Shown here: positions 1-7,874 of the stretch, piece after piece
How positions within the stretch are numbered: position 1 is the first letter of the stretch
How the letters are laid out: the number at the start of each line of letters is the position of its first letter
Origin: Desulfonatronum sp. SC1
GTDB taxonomy: Bacteria; Desulfobacterota; Desulfovibrionia; Desulfovibrionales; Desulfonatronaceae
Direction of reading: 5' to 3'
DNA: 64,000 nucleotides
NCBI RefSeq assembly: GCF_003046795.1
Contig: NZ_PZKN01000007.1
Coordinates: forward strand, 1 to 64,000
Position numbers and translations under genes: made by a program
The notes under the pieces: model-generated
What the model saw: the letters and a program-made list of their open reading frames with translations, nothing else
What the model was told of the DNA's origin: nothing
Databases searched by the model: none

Positions 1-2
1 TT

Positions 3-110
3 TTAAGCGTGAACATCTTTGAACGAAATCCATTATTACAGATAGTTGGAAATTACAGCTACGAAAACGAAGTTCGGTCAAACACTAACCAGTTGAGTTT
101 CTTTGATTAA
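3..110 (+). mobile_element. 3' end of an IS4-family transposase gene (cut by window edge)
   Basis: The reading frame is open from the window edge and stops with TAA at 108-110. The last 35 residues contain NIFERNPLLQ and end in NQLSFFD. C-termini of many IS4-family DDE transposases have this pattern, with an F-E/D-x-x-P-L/I segment followed by NQL-x-L-F-D. The catalytic residues would lie upstream of the window, so only the family resemblance of the tail supports the call. The bases just after the stop (about 111-130, TTGGGACACTAGTG-like) could belong to the right inverted repeat. The AT-rich composition differs from the GC-rich chromosome to the right. Confidence 0.5.
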
Positions 111-443
111 ACGTTGGGACACTAGTGAAAAGTTGTAGGAAAAAATAATCTGTCTTTCTGAGGGTAATGCGCTAAATTGTGAGGCCAAGTATGCGTATTG
201 TAAAAGTTTTATGCACCGGCAATCTCATCCATCATTTATCGGCAAGGCCGGTGGTTTGCAATATGTTAACCGCTCAAAACGGTTGAAAAGATGGAACCGC
301 CTATAGACGGCGTTAACAATGTAGAGATCGTAATGTGCCCAATTGTGTGATTGATCTACAGAAGGTGTGTTCACAAAAGAATCCGGGATAGGTCGAATAC
401 GATGAAAATCCCTGTACTGAAAAACGAGCAAATCCGTACCCCC
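111..443. other. AT-rich spacer with no recognised gene
   Basis: This stretch is much richer in A and T than the rest of the window and lies between the transposase tail and the PAS regulator. The only sizeable open frame (225-431, minus, 68 codons, TTG start, no Shine-Dalgarno) resembles nothing I recognise and I do not call it a gene. It may hold the right end of the insertion sequence and old insertion-site DNA. Confidence 0.5.
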
Positions 444-2564
444 TCAACCAATCCCGACTGAATCACTCAACTTCCCCCCCAAAAAACATCCATCATCCCT
501 CTCCAACCCCGCACCCTTCTCAAACCGCTCCAATCTCTCCCGCAGCGAATCAAGTATGGCTTTTATCTCCGGAGAGGCCTGGGGCAGGGTTTGGGCCTGG
601 GTGATGGTTTGGCGGCAGTGGTGCAGCAGGGAAGTAAGTTCGGTGTTGGAGTCGCGGATGATGTCCTCGCGCAGCTTGGGCACGGTGACGTCGTGGATGA
701 AACCTTCGTAGCCCTGGACCTGTCCGTCTTCCGAGCGGAGAAAGGTGGTCATTTCCTCCACCCAGACCATCCTGCCGGACTTGGTTCGGACCCGATAGGG
801 CGACAATTTTGTTGATCTTAAGTTTGGATCAAGGCTGTACACGTCCACTTCGTTTTTCACGAAGCTCTTGTCTTTCGGATGGATCAATTCGGCATAGGTC
901 AGGTTGCCGGACAGGAAGTCAACCTTATTCCACCCGAGCAGGGTTTCGACGTTCTCTGAGACGTATTCCACGCTCCATTGGGCGTCGTTCCTCCAGACAA
1001 AGGCCACCACCGGGCTATGGGCCACGACTTCCTGGAGGCAGCTCATTTCGCGTTCTCTCGATTTGTCGGCCGTGATGTCCGTGATGGTGGCCAGGGAACC
1101 GAAGTATTCGTCTTGATTATACAGGGGGCAGGCGGAAACCCGGACCCAGATCGTCCGCCCTGTGCGGTGGGTCTGGCGGATCTCGTAGCGGCTGCACAAC
1201 CCTTGCCGACGTTGCTCCAGGTGTTCCAGCACGGCGGGAATGTCCTCGGGATGGATGAAGTCGATCAGGGGGCGGCCTTCCAGGTCTTCTTTCTTGTAGC
1301 CGAGCATGGCTGCGGCCTTGGGGTTGACGTAGGTGATCACACCTTGGTCGTCCACGATGCGGATGCCTTCGTTGGCCAGCTCGACAATAGTTCGGTACTG
1401 GGCTTCGGTGAACTCCAGGCGGCTTTTGAGGAAGTGCTGTTCCGTGACGTCGTGCAAGGTGATGATCAGGCCGGAAATGCCTGATTCGTCCCGGTATGGG
1501 ATGCAGTTTGCCAGGAGCTGCCGCTGGCCTGCTCCGGGGACATCCTTCCAGCACAGCGTGCTGACGTATTCCCCGGCCAAGGCTCTTTCCATGCACGGAT
1601 GAACGTCGCGAGCAAAGATGTCCTGCGCATGAATGTCCACGGTGGAGCGGCCCAGGAGCTGGTCTTCTCGGGTGCCGTGCAGCTTCAGGTAGGCCTCGTT
1701 GGCGATGCGGTAGACGTAGTCGTTGTCCACAAAAGCCTGGGCGTCGCTGGAGGCGGATATGGTCCGCTGGAAGCGGTGCAACTCGCGCTCCAGCCTGATC
1801 CTGTTCGAGCTTTCAACCTGGGCCTGCTGCCTGGTTCGCGCCAGCTCATCTGATTTTTGGCTGAGACGGAGTTCCAGTTCTTCGTGCATTCGGATCAGGC
1901 ATTGTTCCAGGAGCAGCATGTCCGTGACATCCAGCATGGTCAGCTCGAGCTGTTCCTGGCCATCCGCGAAAGCGGCCAGAGGCTCCGCGTGAAGCAGCGC
2001 CCAGCGGATATCCACGGCTTGTGACCAGGCCGCGTCCAGTGGCATGTTTCGCCTAGTGCTGCGCATGAATGGAAAAAGGATATCCCTGGGAGGTGGGCCA
2101 CGAAGGGCCGAATTCAAAAACCGCAGCAGCTCCGGACGCTGGTCCGGCTGAACATGGCTGAGCAGGCGCTTGGTGGTGGGAGCAACGGGGGTGGTATACC
2201 CGAGTAGGCGAAAGATGGACGTGGACCAGCGATGGGCCTGGGTGAGGCTTGTGATCTTCAGGTTGCCGATGAACTGGAGCGTGATCGGAAGGGTTTGGAG
2301 GCGAGCTTCGTCTTGCGGTGGCTGAAATGACGGTTTTGCGGCTGGGGCTGCCAGAGACCGGGGAAAGAAGAACAGGTGAAAGGGCTCCGTGTGCAGGGCA
2401 TGGGAAATTTTTTCGATGCTTTGAAATGAGGGAGAGACCTGACCCAGCTCAATGCGGCTGAGGTACTGCTCGCAGATTTCCGCGGCCTGAGCCAGCTCCC
2501 TTTGTTTGAGCAGGTTGATCCTGCGCAGATATTTGATCCGCTCTCCGAAGAGCTGGGCGAGCAT
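444..2564 (-). CDS. XRE-type helix-turn-helix regulator with multiple PAS domains
   Basis: The protein of about 706 residues probably senses a cytoplasmic signal through PAS domains and binds DNA through an N-terminal Cro/C1-type helix-turn-helix (about residues 5-60, containing KQRELAQAA and YLSRIELG). A PAS-like region follows at about 100-215. Three clearer PAS units lie at about 270-385, 390-500 and 505-630, each ending in the typical D-V-T or D-I-T, with a coiled linker before the second unit. There is no histidine kinase, GGDEF or sigma-54 ATPase output domain, so the helix-turn-helix is the only visible output. I chose the ATG at 2564 because AAGGAG lies six bases before it; an in-frame start 60 bases upstream lacks such a site. 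The ligand and target genes are unknown. Confidence 0.85.
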   Translation of the reverse strand: MLAQLFGERIKYLRRINLLKQRELAQAAEICEQYLSRIELGQVSPSFQSIEKISHALHTEPFHLFFFPRSLAAPAAKPSFQPPQDEARLQTLPITLQFIGNLKITSLTQAHRWSTSIFRLLGYTTPVAPTTKRLLSHVQPDQRPELLRFLNSALRGPPPRDILFPFMRSTRRNMPLDAAWSQAVDIRWALLHAEPLAAFADGQEQLELTMLDVTDMLLLEQCLIRMHEELELRLSQKSDELARTRQQAQVESSNRIRLERELHRFQRTISASSDAQAFVDNDYVYRIANEAYLKLHGTREDQLLGRSTVDIHAQDIFARDVHPCMERALAGEYVSTLCWKDVPGAGQRQLLANCIPYRDESGISGLIITLHDVTEQHFLKSRLEFTEAQYRTIVELANEGIRIVDDQGVITYVNPKAAAMLGYKKEDLEGRPLIDFIHPEDIPAVLEHLEQRRQGLCSRYEIRQTHRTGRTIWVRVSACPLYNQDEYFGSLATITDITADKSREREMSCLQEVVAHSPVVAFVWRNDAQWSVEYVSENVETLLGWNKVDFLSGNLTYAELIHPKDKSFVKNEVDVYSLDPNLRSTKLSPYRVRTKSGRMVWVEEMTTFLRSEDGQVQGYEGFIHDVTVPKLREDIIRDSNTELTSLLHHCRQTITQAQTLPQASPEIKAILDSLRERLERFEKGAGLERDDGCFLGGKLSDSVGIG

Positions 2565-2732
2565 CCGGCACTCCTTATGTATCTGATGAGCCATACATAC
2601 AGGATTGCCGGAATAAGGGAACAACCTCAGAGGTTGAATTTATGACGTTTTCGTTTAACCTGCTGGCATGTTGTGTAATACTTCGTTCGGTGTGCCGATT
2701 GTGGATCAGAATATGCCTTGGAGCGCATAAAA

Positions 2733-2759
2733 TACCACTACGGCGGACCGGCCCGTGGT
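2733..2759 (-). terminator. possible terminator after the cysteine synthase fusion gene
   Basis: An imperfect hairpin (ACCAC paired with GTGGT, GC-rich interior) lies 34 bases past the stop of the fusion gene. On the minus strand it is followed by a short ATTTTAT tail. The T tract is weak, so the call is tentative. Confidence 0.3.
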
Positions 2760-2792
2760 TGCCTGGGCTATCACGCAAGAACGATCTGGCGA

Positions 2793-5177
2793 TCAGCAGG
2801 AGAAGATCAGCGTCCGATCGGAGGTGTCCTGAATGCGGAAGTCGGCGGCTTCGATTTCTTGGCGCAGGGCGTCGGCTGTGGCGAAGTCCTTGTCGCGTCG
2901 GGCGGTTTCGCGTCGGGCGCAGAGGTCTCGGACGTGGTCCGGTAGGTCGGATGGGCGGAGGGGAACTTCGGTCCAATCCACTAGGCCCAGGACTGCGTCC
3001 AGGTACCGGAAGAGATCGACGCAGGCCGCGGCTTCCTGGGTGGAGAGGCGGTTCTGGTTGATCGTGGCGTTGATTTCCCTGGTGCATTGGAACAGGGCAG
3101 GCCAAAAGGCGGGCAGGTTGAGGTCGTTTTCCAGGCAGTCCGTGAGAGCCTGTTTGACGTTGAACAGGGACTGACCAATGTTTTGGCCGATATTCTGGCC
3201 GATGTTCGTCGCGGGCTTCTTCGGTTCGGTATCCGGGGCGAGAGTGTGCAGCCTTGCCAGGGTCTGCTGAATGCGTCTCCAGTTTTTGAGCCACATTTCC
3301 AGGCTTTCGGCGGAGCATTGCAACGCGCCATGGTAGGAGCCGGAGAGCAGCCAGAAGCGCAGGGCGAGCGGGGGGATGTCCGTGACCGGCAGGGACGACA
3401 GGGAACAAGAGGTCTCCGCATCGGCGCATGTGGCGGACTGGGCCGTGATCCAGGCCTGGGGCTGGGTGTTGCCCACAGCGCGCCAGATGGAGCAAAGGTT
3501 TTCCAGGTGTGGAAAGCGATGGTCGTCGTCTCCGAGGACCAGGGTCAGTTCCTGGGACTGGCCCTGGGACTGGCCGTGCATCACCACACCGGCCATTTGC
3601 AGGTACCAACTGGGACGGACGTTGCCCCACTCGGTCTGGAGGAAGAAGCCGTCCTTGAGATCCGCCAGGGAGGTGCGCTTGAGCAGGGTGAAGTCCCGGG
3701 GATTGTCCTTGACGTAGCCGTCCAGGTCCACGGTGGAGCCGGAGCGCAGTTTTTCCGGGTCTACCCCGAGTAGATCCCCGTAGTGCTTGTCCCGGCGCAC
3801 GTCGAAGTACACCGAGCGCAGCTTCTCGTACCCGAGACCCTTGCTGAGCAGCTTGCGGCAGGCCTGGAGCAGTTCCGGGGCGCACTGGCCCGCGGAGACG
3901 AAACGGACCTGGGAGGACACGCCCAGCCGTGCGGCAAGCTCCCGAATCGTGGAAAGGGCTTGCTTTCCGGACACTTCCAGGCTCATGCCTCCGGCACGGG
4001 CCGCGGCCACGGCCCGGTCGTCCAGATCGGCCACGCCCACCAGCACTTCGGCCCGGGTACGGTTCCGGGGGTCTTTCTGATTGAGAAACCTGGCCGCCAC
4101 GTCCAAGAGAACGATGCGACGCCATGCTCCGAATCCGGTGATGTCGTCCAGGCTGGGGCCGGGGGTGAACAGGCGCATGGCGGACTTGCCGGGCCGTAAC
4201 GCCGTCAACTTGCGTCGGCGCAAATCCCGGACCTGAACGCCCTGCTCCTGGGGCGGGGCGAAAAGCGGGGTGCTCAGGTAGCGGATGCCGCCGTCCGGAA
4301 AGATGACCACCACCAGGGGGGGCGGGTCCGACGGATGCTTCACGATCTGCTGGTCCAGTTCGCGGGCCAGTTGGAGCGCTCCGCTGAGCGCGGCCCCGGA
4401 ACTCATGCCCGCGAAAATTCCTTCCTGATTGGCCAGCTTGCGGCACAGGTCAAAGGCGGTCTCGTCTTCCACGTTCAGAATCCGGTCCGGAGCGTGCTTG
4501 TCGTAGATGCCCGGCGGATAGGATTCCTGCATGTTTTTCAGGCCCTGGATCTTGTGTCCGGCAAAGGGCTCCACGGCAACGACCGTGATATCCGGGTTGA
4601 GTTCCTTCAGCCGTTTCGTCAATCCCATCACGGTCCCAGACGTTCCCAGGGTGGCCACCACGTGGGTCGCCCGACCTTCTGTCTGGTCCCAGATTTCCTG
4701 GGCCGTGGTCCGGTAGTGGGCCGCGATGCTTGCCGGATTGTTGAACTGGTCCATGAGCACGTAGCGTTCCGGCTCCTCGCGGTGCAGCCGATAGGCTTCC
4801 TCGATGGCCCCGTCCGTGCTCAGATGGCCCGGTGTGAGGTGGATGGTCGCCCCGTAGGCCAGCATGATCCGTCTGCGCTCCTCCGAGGCGGACTCGGGCA
4901 TGAGCAGCATCAGCTTGTATCCCTTGACCGCGCAGACCATGGCCAGGCCAATGCCGGTATTCCCGGAGGTGGCTTCGATGATCACCTTGTCCGGGGTCAG
5001 AAGCCCGGATGCTTCGGCCTGTTCGATCATGGCCAGGGCCACCCGGTCCTTGATGGAACCGCCGGGATTGAACTCTTCGATCTTGGCGGCGATCCGGACT
5101 CCGGGAAAGGGGTTCAGCTTGCGCAAGGCCACCAGCGGGGTCTTGCCGATGAGCGAGAGAACATGGTCGTGAATCAT
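2793..5177 (-). CDS. cysteine synthase fused to a degenerate cysteinyl-tRNA-synthetase-like module
   Basis: Residues 1-305 form a complete PLP-dependent cysteine synthase (O-acetylserine + sulfide to cysteine): the PLP lysine is K43 in GGSIKDR, the substrate loop is SGNTG at 71-75, and the phosphate-binding loop is GTSGT near 178. Residues 325-794 align along their length with class I CysRS: a Rossmann half, a conserved DNPRDF segment at 491-496, a DALR-like helical domain with LTDCLENDLNLP and AREIN-like motifs, and the CysRS-type C-terminus (KDFATADALR, then DTSDRT). HIGH is replaced by TGFG and KMSKS by ETSCS. Three of the four zinc ligands are lost and one of the two neighbouring histidines remains. 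Aminoacylation is therefore unlikely, and the module may be regulatory or a binding domain. A tetrapeptide NIGQ is repeated three times near 658-669. The known cysteine synthase length is about 310, so this is a true fusion in one uninterrupted frame. Confidence 0.93.
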   Translation of the reverse strand: MIHDHVLSLIGKTPLVALRKLNPFPGVRIAAKIEEFNPGGSIKDRVALAMIEQAEASGLLTPDKVIIEATSGNTGIGLAMVCAVKGYKLMLLMPESASEERRRIMLAYGATIHLTPGHLSTDGAIEEAYRLHREEPERYVLMDQFNNPASIAAHYRTTAQEIWDQTEGRATHVVATLGTSGTVMGLTKRLKELNPDITVVAVEPFAGHKIQGLKNMQESYPPGIYDKHAPDRILNVEDETAFDLCRKLANQEGIFAGMSSGAALSGALQLARELDQQIVKHPSDPPPLVVVIFPDGGIRYLSTPLFAPPQEQGVQVRDLRRRKLTALRPGKSAMRLFTPGPSLDDITGFGAWRRIVLLDVAARFLNQKDPRNRTRAEVLVGVADLDDRAVAAARAGGMSLEVSGKQALSTIRELAARLGVSSQVRFVSAGQCAPELLQACRKLLSKGLGYEKLRSVYFDVRRDKHYGDLLGVDPEKLRSGSTVDLDGYVKDNPRDFTLLKRTSLADLKDGFFLQTEWGNVRPSWYLQMAGVVMHGQSQGQSQELTLVLGDDDHRFPHLENLCSIWRAVGNTQPQAWITAQSATCADAETSCSLSSLPVTDIPPLALRFWLLSGSYHGALQCSAESLEMWLKNWRRIQQTLARLHTLAPDTEPKKPATNIGQNIGQNIGQSLFNVKQALTDCLENDLNLPAFWPALFQCTREINATINQNRLSTQEAAACVDLFRYLDAVLGLVDWTEVPLRPSDLPDHVRDLCARRETARRDKDFATADALRQEIEAADFRIQDTSDRTLIFSC

Positions 5178-5225
5178 GGTGATCCGATGAGGCGATGGAG
5201 AGCGGTTCGGCGAATAGTGCGATTA

Positions 5226-5468
5226 TCAGAGGTAGTCCTGGTCAATGGCGGCTTTGCCGTCCGCGTTGACCAGTTTCAGAAAGCGGGTCATCCGCTCGTC
5301 CACGGGAACGATGGGAAATTGATTCTTGCATACGTCGCATTGCGCCAGGGAGGCCTGGGTGGGGGAGGACAGGGGTAGTTCGCGTCCGCAAAACGGGCAC
5401 GGATAGAGATAAATGATTTCCATGCGCGCTGGCTTGACCGGCAACAGGGCTTTTTGTCTGGCATTCAT
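5226..5468 (-). CDS. small zinc-ribbon protein of unknown function
   Basis: An 80-residue protein with two CxxC pairs (CPFC and CDVC, 22 residues apart) that should bind one zinc ion. It is positioned between rsfS and the cysteine synthase fusion. I chose the start at 5468 because its ATG overlaps the rsfS stop as ATGA, which implies translational coupling; a second in-frame ATG at 5423 would still keep both CxxC pairs. The function is not known to me. Confidence 0.7.
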   Translation of the reverse strand: MNARQKALLPVKPARMEIIYLYPCPFCGRELPLSSPTQASLAQCDVCKNQFPIVPVDERMTRFLKLVNADGKAAIDQDYL

Positions 5469-5908
5469 GGCTTGTCCGAGGGCGGTTCGGGGTTCGGGTC
5501 GTCGAGCAGGGAACGGGCCCGGGACCAGAGGCCGTCCAGGTTGTAGAATTCCCGACTTTCTTCCTGGAAGATATGCACCAGAACGTCGTTGCCGTCCACG
5601 AGAATCCATCGTCCTTCGGTGTAGCCTTCCATGCCCAGATAGCCGATGCCTTGCTCGGCATAGCGTTCCAGGAGCCAGTCAGCCAGGGCTTGGGCGTGTC
5701 GGGCGCTTTGCGCTGAACAGATGACCATCACGTCGGCCACGGCGGAAAACGGGGTGACGTCCAGGACGGAGATGTCCCGGGCCTTTTTTTCTTCCAGCCA
5801 CCCGGCCACGGCCAGGGCTTGGCCTTGGGTTGCTTCGGTCAGGTCGCCGGGTATTTCGCGGGGTGTCGCGGCCAGGGTTTGTTCTTTTGTCGCGGGACGT
5901 GTTTTCAT
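5465..5908 (-). CDS. rsfS: ribosomal silencing factor RsfS (Iojap family)
   Basis: RsfS binds ribosomal protein L14 and prevents joining of the 30S and 50S subunits when nutrients are scarce. The 147-residue protein has the family landmarks: the segment KKARDISVLDV near residue 41, ADVMVICSAQSARH near 58-71, and EGYTEGRWILVDGNDVLVHIF followed by RxFYNLDGLW near the C-terminus. A 25-residue N-terminal extension and a proline-rich tail are longer than in E. coli. The gene lies in a minus-strand group with the zinc-ribbon gene, with which its stop overlaps. Confidence 0.95.
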   Translation of the reverse strand: MKTRPATKEQTLAATPREIPGDLTEATQGQALAVAGWLEEKKARDISVLDVTPFSAVADVMVICSAQSARHAQALADWLLERYAEQGIGYLGMEGYTEGRWILVDGNDVLVHIFQEESREFYNLDGLWSRARSLLDDPNPEPPSDKP

Positions 5909-5980
5909 GGGTGCGGCTTTGGGGAATTTTTCGGTTTCGCGTGGTGTTGGGGAGGCGAGTCGGTTATCGAGGATTCGCGA

Positions 5981-6022
5981 AAAAAAACGGGCAATCCCCC
6001 GACTTCTGAGGAGGATTGCCCG
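5981..6022 (-). terminator. Rho-independent terminator of tatA
   Basis: CGGGCAATCC at 5988-5997 pairs perfectly with GGATTGCCCG at 6013-6022. On the minus strand the stem is followed directly by seven T residues (5981-5987). It lies 58 bases past the tatA stop. Confidence 0.9.
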
Positions 6023-6079
6023 GGAGTTTTGATTTCAGGGTGATCGGTCGGAGTCAATGGTAACTCTTGGGAGGAATTC

Positions 6080-6286
6080 TTAGGATTCTTTCGCGGTTTC
6101 CTTGGATTCCGTCGTCTCCTTTTGCTTCGCCGAGACCTCGATTTCCTCTGGCTCGGTGGTCGCCTTCTTGAAATTCTTGATGGCCCGGCCCATGCCGGAG
6201 CCGATTTCCGGGAGCTTATTGGCTCCAAAGATGATCAAGATGATCACCAGCACCACAATGAGTTCTGTCATGCCTATTCCAAACAT
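6080..6286 (-). CDS. tatA: Sec-independent translocase subunit TatA
   Basis: TatA forms the protein-conducting assembly of the twin-arginine export system in the inner membrane. This 68-residue protein has one N-terminal membrane helix (about residues 8-20), the hinge [22 protein letters not shown] that marks the family with the conserved FG and the amphipathic helix, and a charged glutamate/lysine-rich tail. A strong AGGAGG-type site precedes the ATG. No tatB or tatC is in the window; the gene is monocistronic, with its own terminator. Confidence 0.96.
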   Translation of the reverse strand: MFGIGMTELIVVLVIILIIFGANKLPEIGSGMGRAIKNFKKATTEPEEIEVSAKQKETTESKETAKES

Positions 6287-6435
6287 GCGATTTCCTCCTT
6301 GAGAAACATGGATGATCCCTACTCCGCCTTGGCCGCGAGGTCAATGATTCCGACCGGGAAAATCATGCTTGGCCATCCGAGCGCGTTGTGGTAATTTGAA
6401 CTCTTTCCTTGCAAAAATGCCAGCTCGCGCCCGAC

Positions 6436-6900
6436 ATGAGTCTGGCTTGGGCTTGGGCTTGGCTTGGCCTTTTGGCTTGTATTTGGTCCGTCATGTTGCC
6501 CGCATCCCCCAAGATTCTTCACTTTCCGGCTCGGTCGTGCCGCTTCTCCGTCCGGGACCGCTGCCTCAAGGCCTGGGCATGGCATCCCCTGGGTTCCGAC
6601 CGTATGCAATGCCGGGTGGTTTCCATCTGGGAAGACGCCCATGACCGGGTCGTGGAGCAGGCCGACCATTTGGCCTTGTCCATGGCGGACGCTGACGGGT
6701 TGCTCGCGGAAGTCGTCGCCTGTCGGCTCCAACCGGGCCTGCTTTGTCACACGCACCGGCCGGCGGGGACGAACGCGGATTTGGATTGCATCTTTTTGCA
6801 TGGACATTTATGTATGCGGGAGATGCCGCTTTGCACCGGTTCGTGTCCGAGTTACGCAACGCGTCCCGCCAGATCGTCCGAACAACCGGAGTCCGTTTGA
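6436..6900 (+). CDS. protein of unknown function, first gene of the 6.4-8.5 kb group
   Basis: I do not recognise this 154-residue protein. It starts with a tryptophan/alanine-rich hydrophobic stretch (WAWAWLGLLACIWSVML) that could be a signal anchor, followed by a soluble part with about eight cysteines and a segment of ordinary composition (VEQADHLALSMADADGLLAEVV). The codon choice is GC-rich at third positions, as expected for a real gene here. The stop TGA lies two bases before the next start, suggesting coupled translation. The exact start is uncertain because no clear ribosome-binding site is visible. Confidence 0.5.
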   Translation: MSLAWAWAWLGLLACIWSVMLPASPKILHFPARSCRFSVRDRCLKAWAWHPLGSDRMQCRVVSIWEDAHDRVVEQADHLALSMADADGLLAEVVACRLQPGLLCHTHRPAGTNADLDCIFLHGHLCMREMPLCTGSCPSYATRPARSSEQPESV

Positions 6901-6902
6901 AC

Positions 6903-7874
6903 ATGCCCCACATCCAAGAGGGTTCGCCCGAGCCTCTTGATCACGCCCCCGGCGTCGCCGCGCCGTCGACTCAATCCGATCAGCCTCACGAAACCAGTCA
7001 GCCGTTGATGCTCGCCGTTCCGTGGCTCCACCCTGAGATGGAGCCGGCTACGCTCCCGGCCGAGGCGCGTTTTTTCGACCCCGGCGTCGGCCCAGCGAGT
7101 CTCCCGGTGGGTACTCCGGGCGGCTGGCGCCCGGCCGGCGCACCGCTTTCCGAGGCCATGGCTTCGGCGTTTCTGCGCGAGTCCGCCGCGTTTGCCCGGG
7201 AGCATGGTGGAAGCCGGGGCGCACTGAACGTCAATGCCCTGGCCAGCAATGATTTTTATTCCGGATCGGCCCTTTCCATTCAATCCGAATTGACCGGAGG
7301 GGCGCGACGTCGAGACGACCCGGCGGTGCGGTGTCAGCAGCTTTTGCTGCTGGCTTGGCAGGTGGAAGAACAGACACTGGAGCTTCGGAGTTTGGGTCGG
7401 CATATTCAGGCCGGGTTACGGGATTTGGACGCGGTGTTGGGTGTGGACGACACGGACGAGATCAAGGTTCTTTCCGGAGAGCGCTTCTCGTTGGTTCCCG
7501 AGGACCGGGAGTCGATCCTGCCCTGGCGGTTGGTGCTGGAGGCCATGCTCTTTTTTGTTCCGCAAGGGACGCTGCTGACGACGTCGCACCAGGAGATCAT
7601 CGAAACTCTGGCCAACGAGCCGGATTGCTCCCTCGCCGATTTTCCCGGAAACGAGTCGGGCGATCTCGAAGGTTTGCTCTCCAGCGTTCAGGCCGAGGTG
7701 GCCAGGACCGTTCACGCACCCGGCTGGAGGCTGGTCGGTGCGACGCGCTGTCCGACGGATAAACCATGGCTGGAGCGGGAACACTTTTTGATCTGTCTTG
7801 GCCCTGATGTTTCCGGAACCCAAGAACGTTCAGGGGCAAGCCCAAGAGTAAACCCAGGAGCAAATCCGAAATGA
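6903..7874 (+). CDS. protein of unknown function, coupled to the HAD hydrolase gene
   Basis: The 323-residue product begins two bases after the preceding stop and its own stop overlaps the following ATG (ATGA), so three genes are translated in series. The first 130 residues are proline- and alanine-rich and look flexible. A helical region (about 145-215, VRCQQLLLLAWQVEEQTLELRSLGRHIQAGLRDL) and an acidic C-terminal half follow. I see no catalytic motif, membrane helix or signal peptide. The tail GASPRVNPGANPK looks like a short imperfect repeat. An upstream in-frame start (6744) would overlap the previous gene and is unlikely. Confidence 0.65.
   Translation: MPHIQEGSPEPLDHAPGVAAPSTQSDQPHETSQPLMLAVPWLHPEMEPATLPAEARFFDPGVGPASLPVGTPGGWRPAGAPLSEAMASAFLRESAAFAREHGGSRGALNVNALASNDFYSGSALSIQSELTGGARRRDDPAVRCQQLLLLAWQVEEQTLELRSLGRHIQAGLRDLDAVLGVDDTDEIKVLSGERFSLVPEDRESILPWRLVLEAMLFFVPQGTLLTTSHQEIIETLANEPDCSLADFPGNESGDLEGLLSSVQAEVARTVHAPGWRLVGATRCPTDKPWLEREHFLICLGPDVSGTQERSGASPRVNPGANPK

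Noticed and set aside
225-431. 68-codon frame on the minus strand
   Set aside because: TTG start, no ribosome-binding site and no recognisable residues in AT-rich DNA.
2575-4446. 623-codon frame overlapping the cysteine synthase fusion
   Set aside because: It is arginine- and proline-rich without any motif, typical of an out-of-frame shadow of GC-rich coding DNA.
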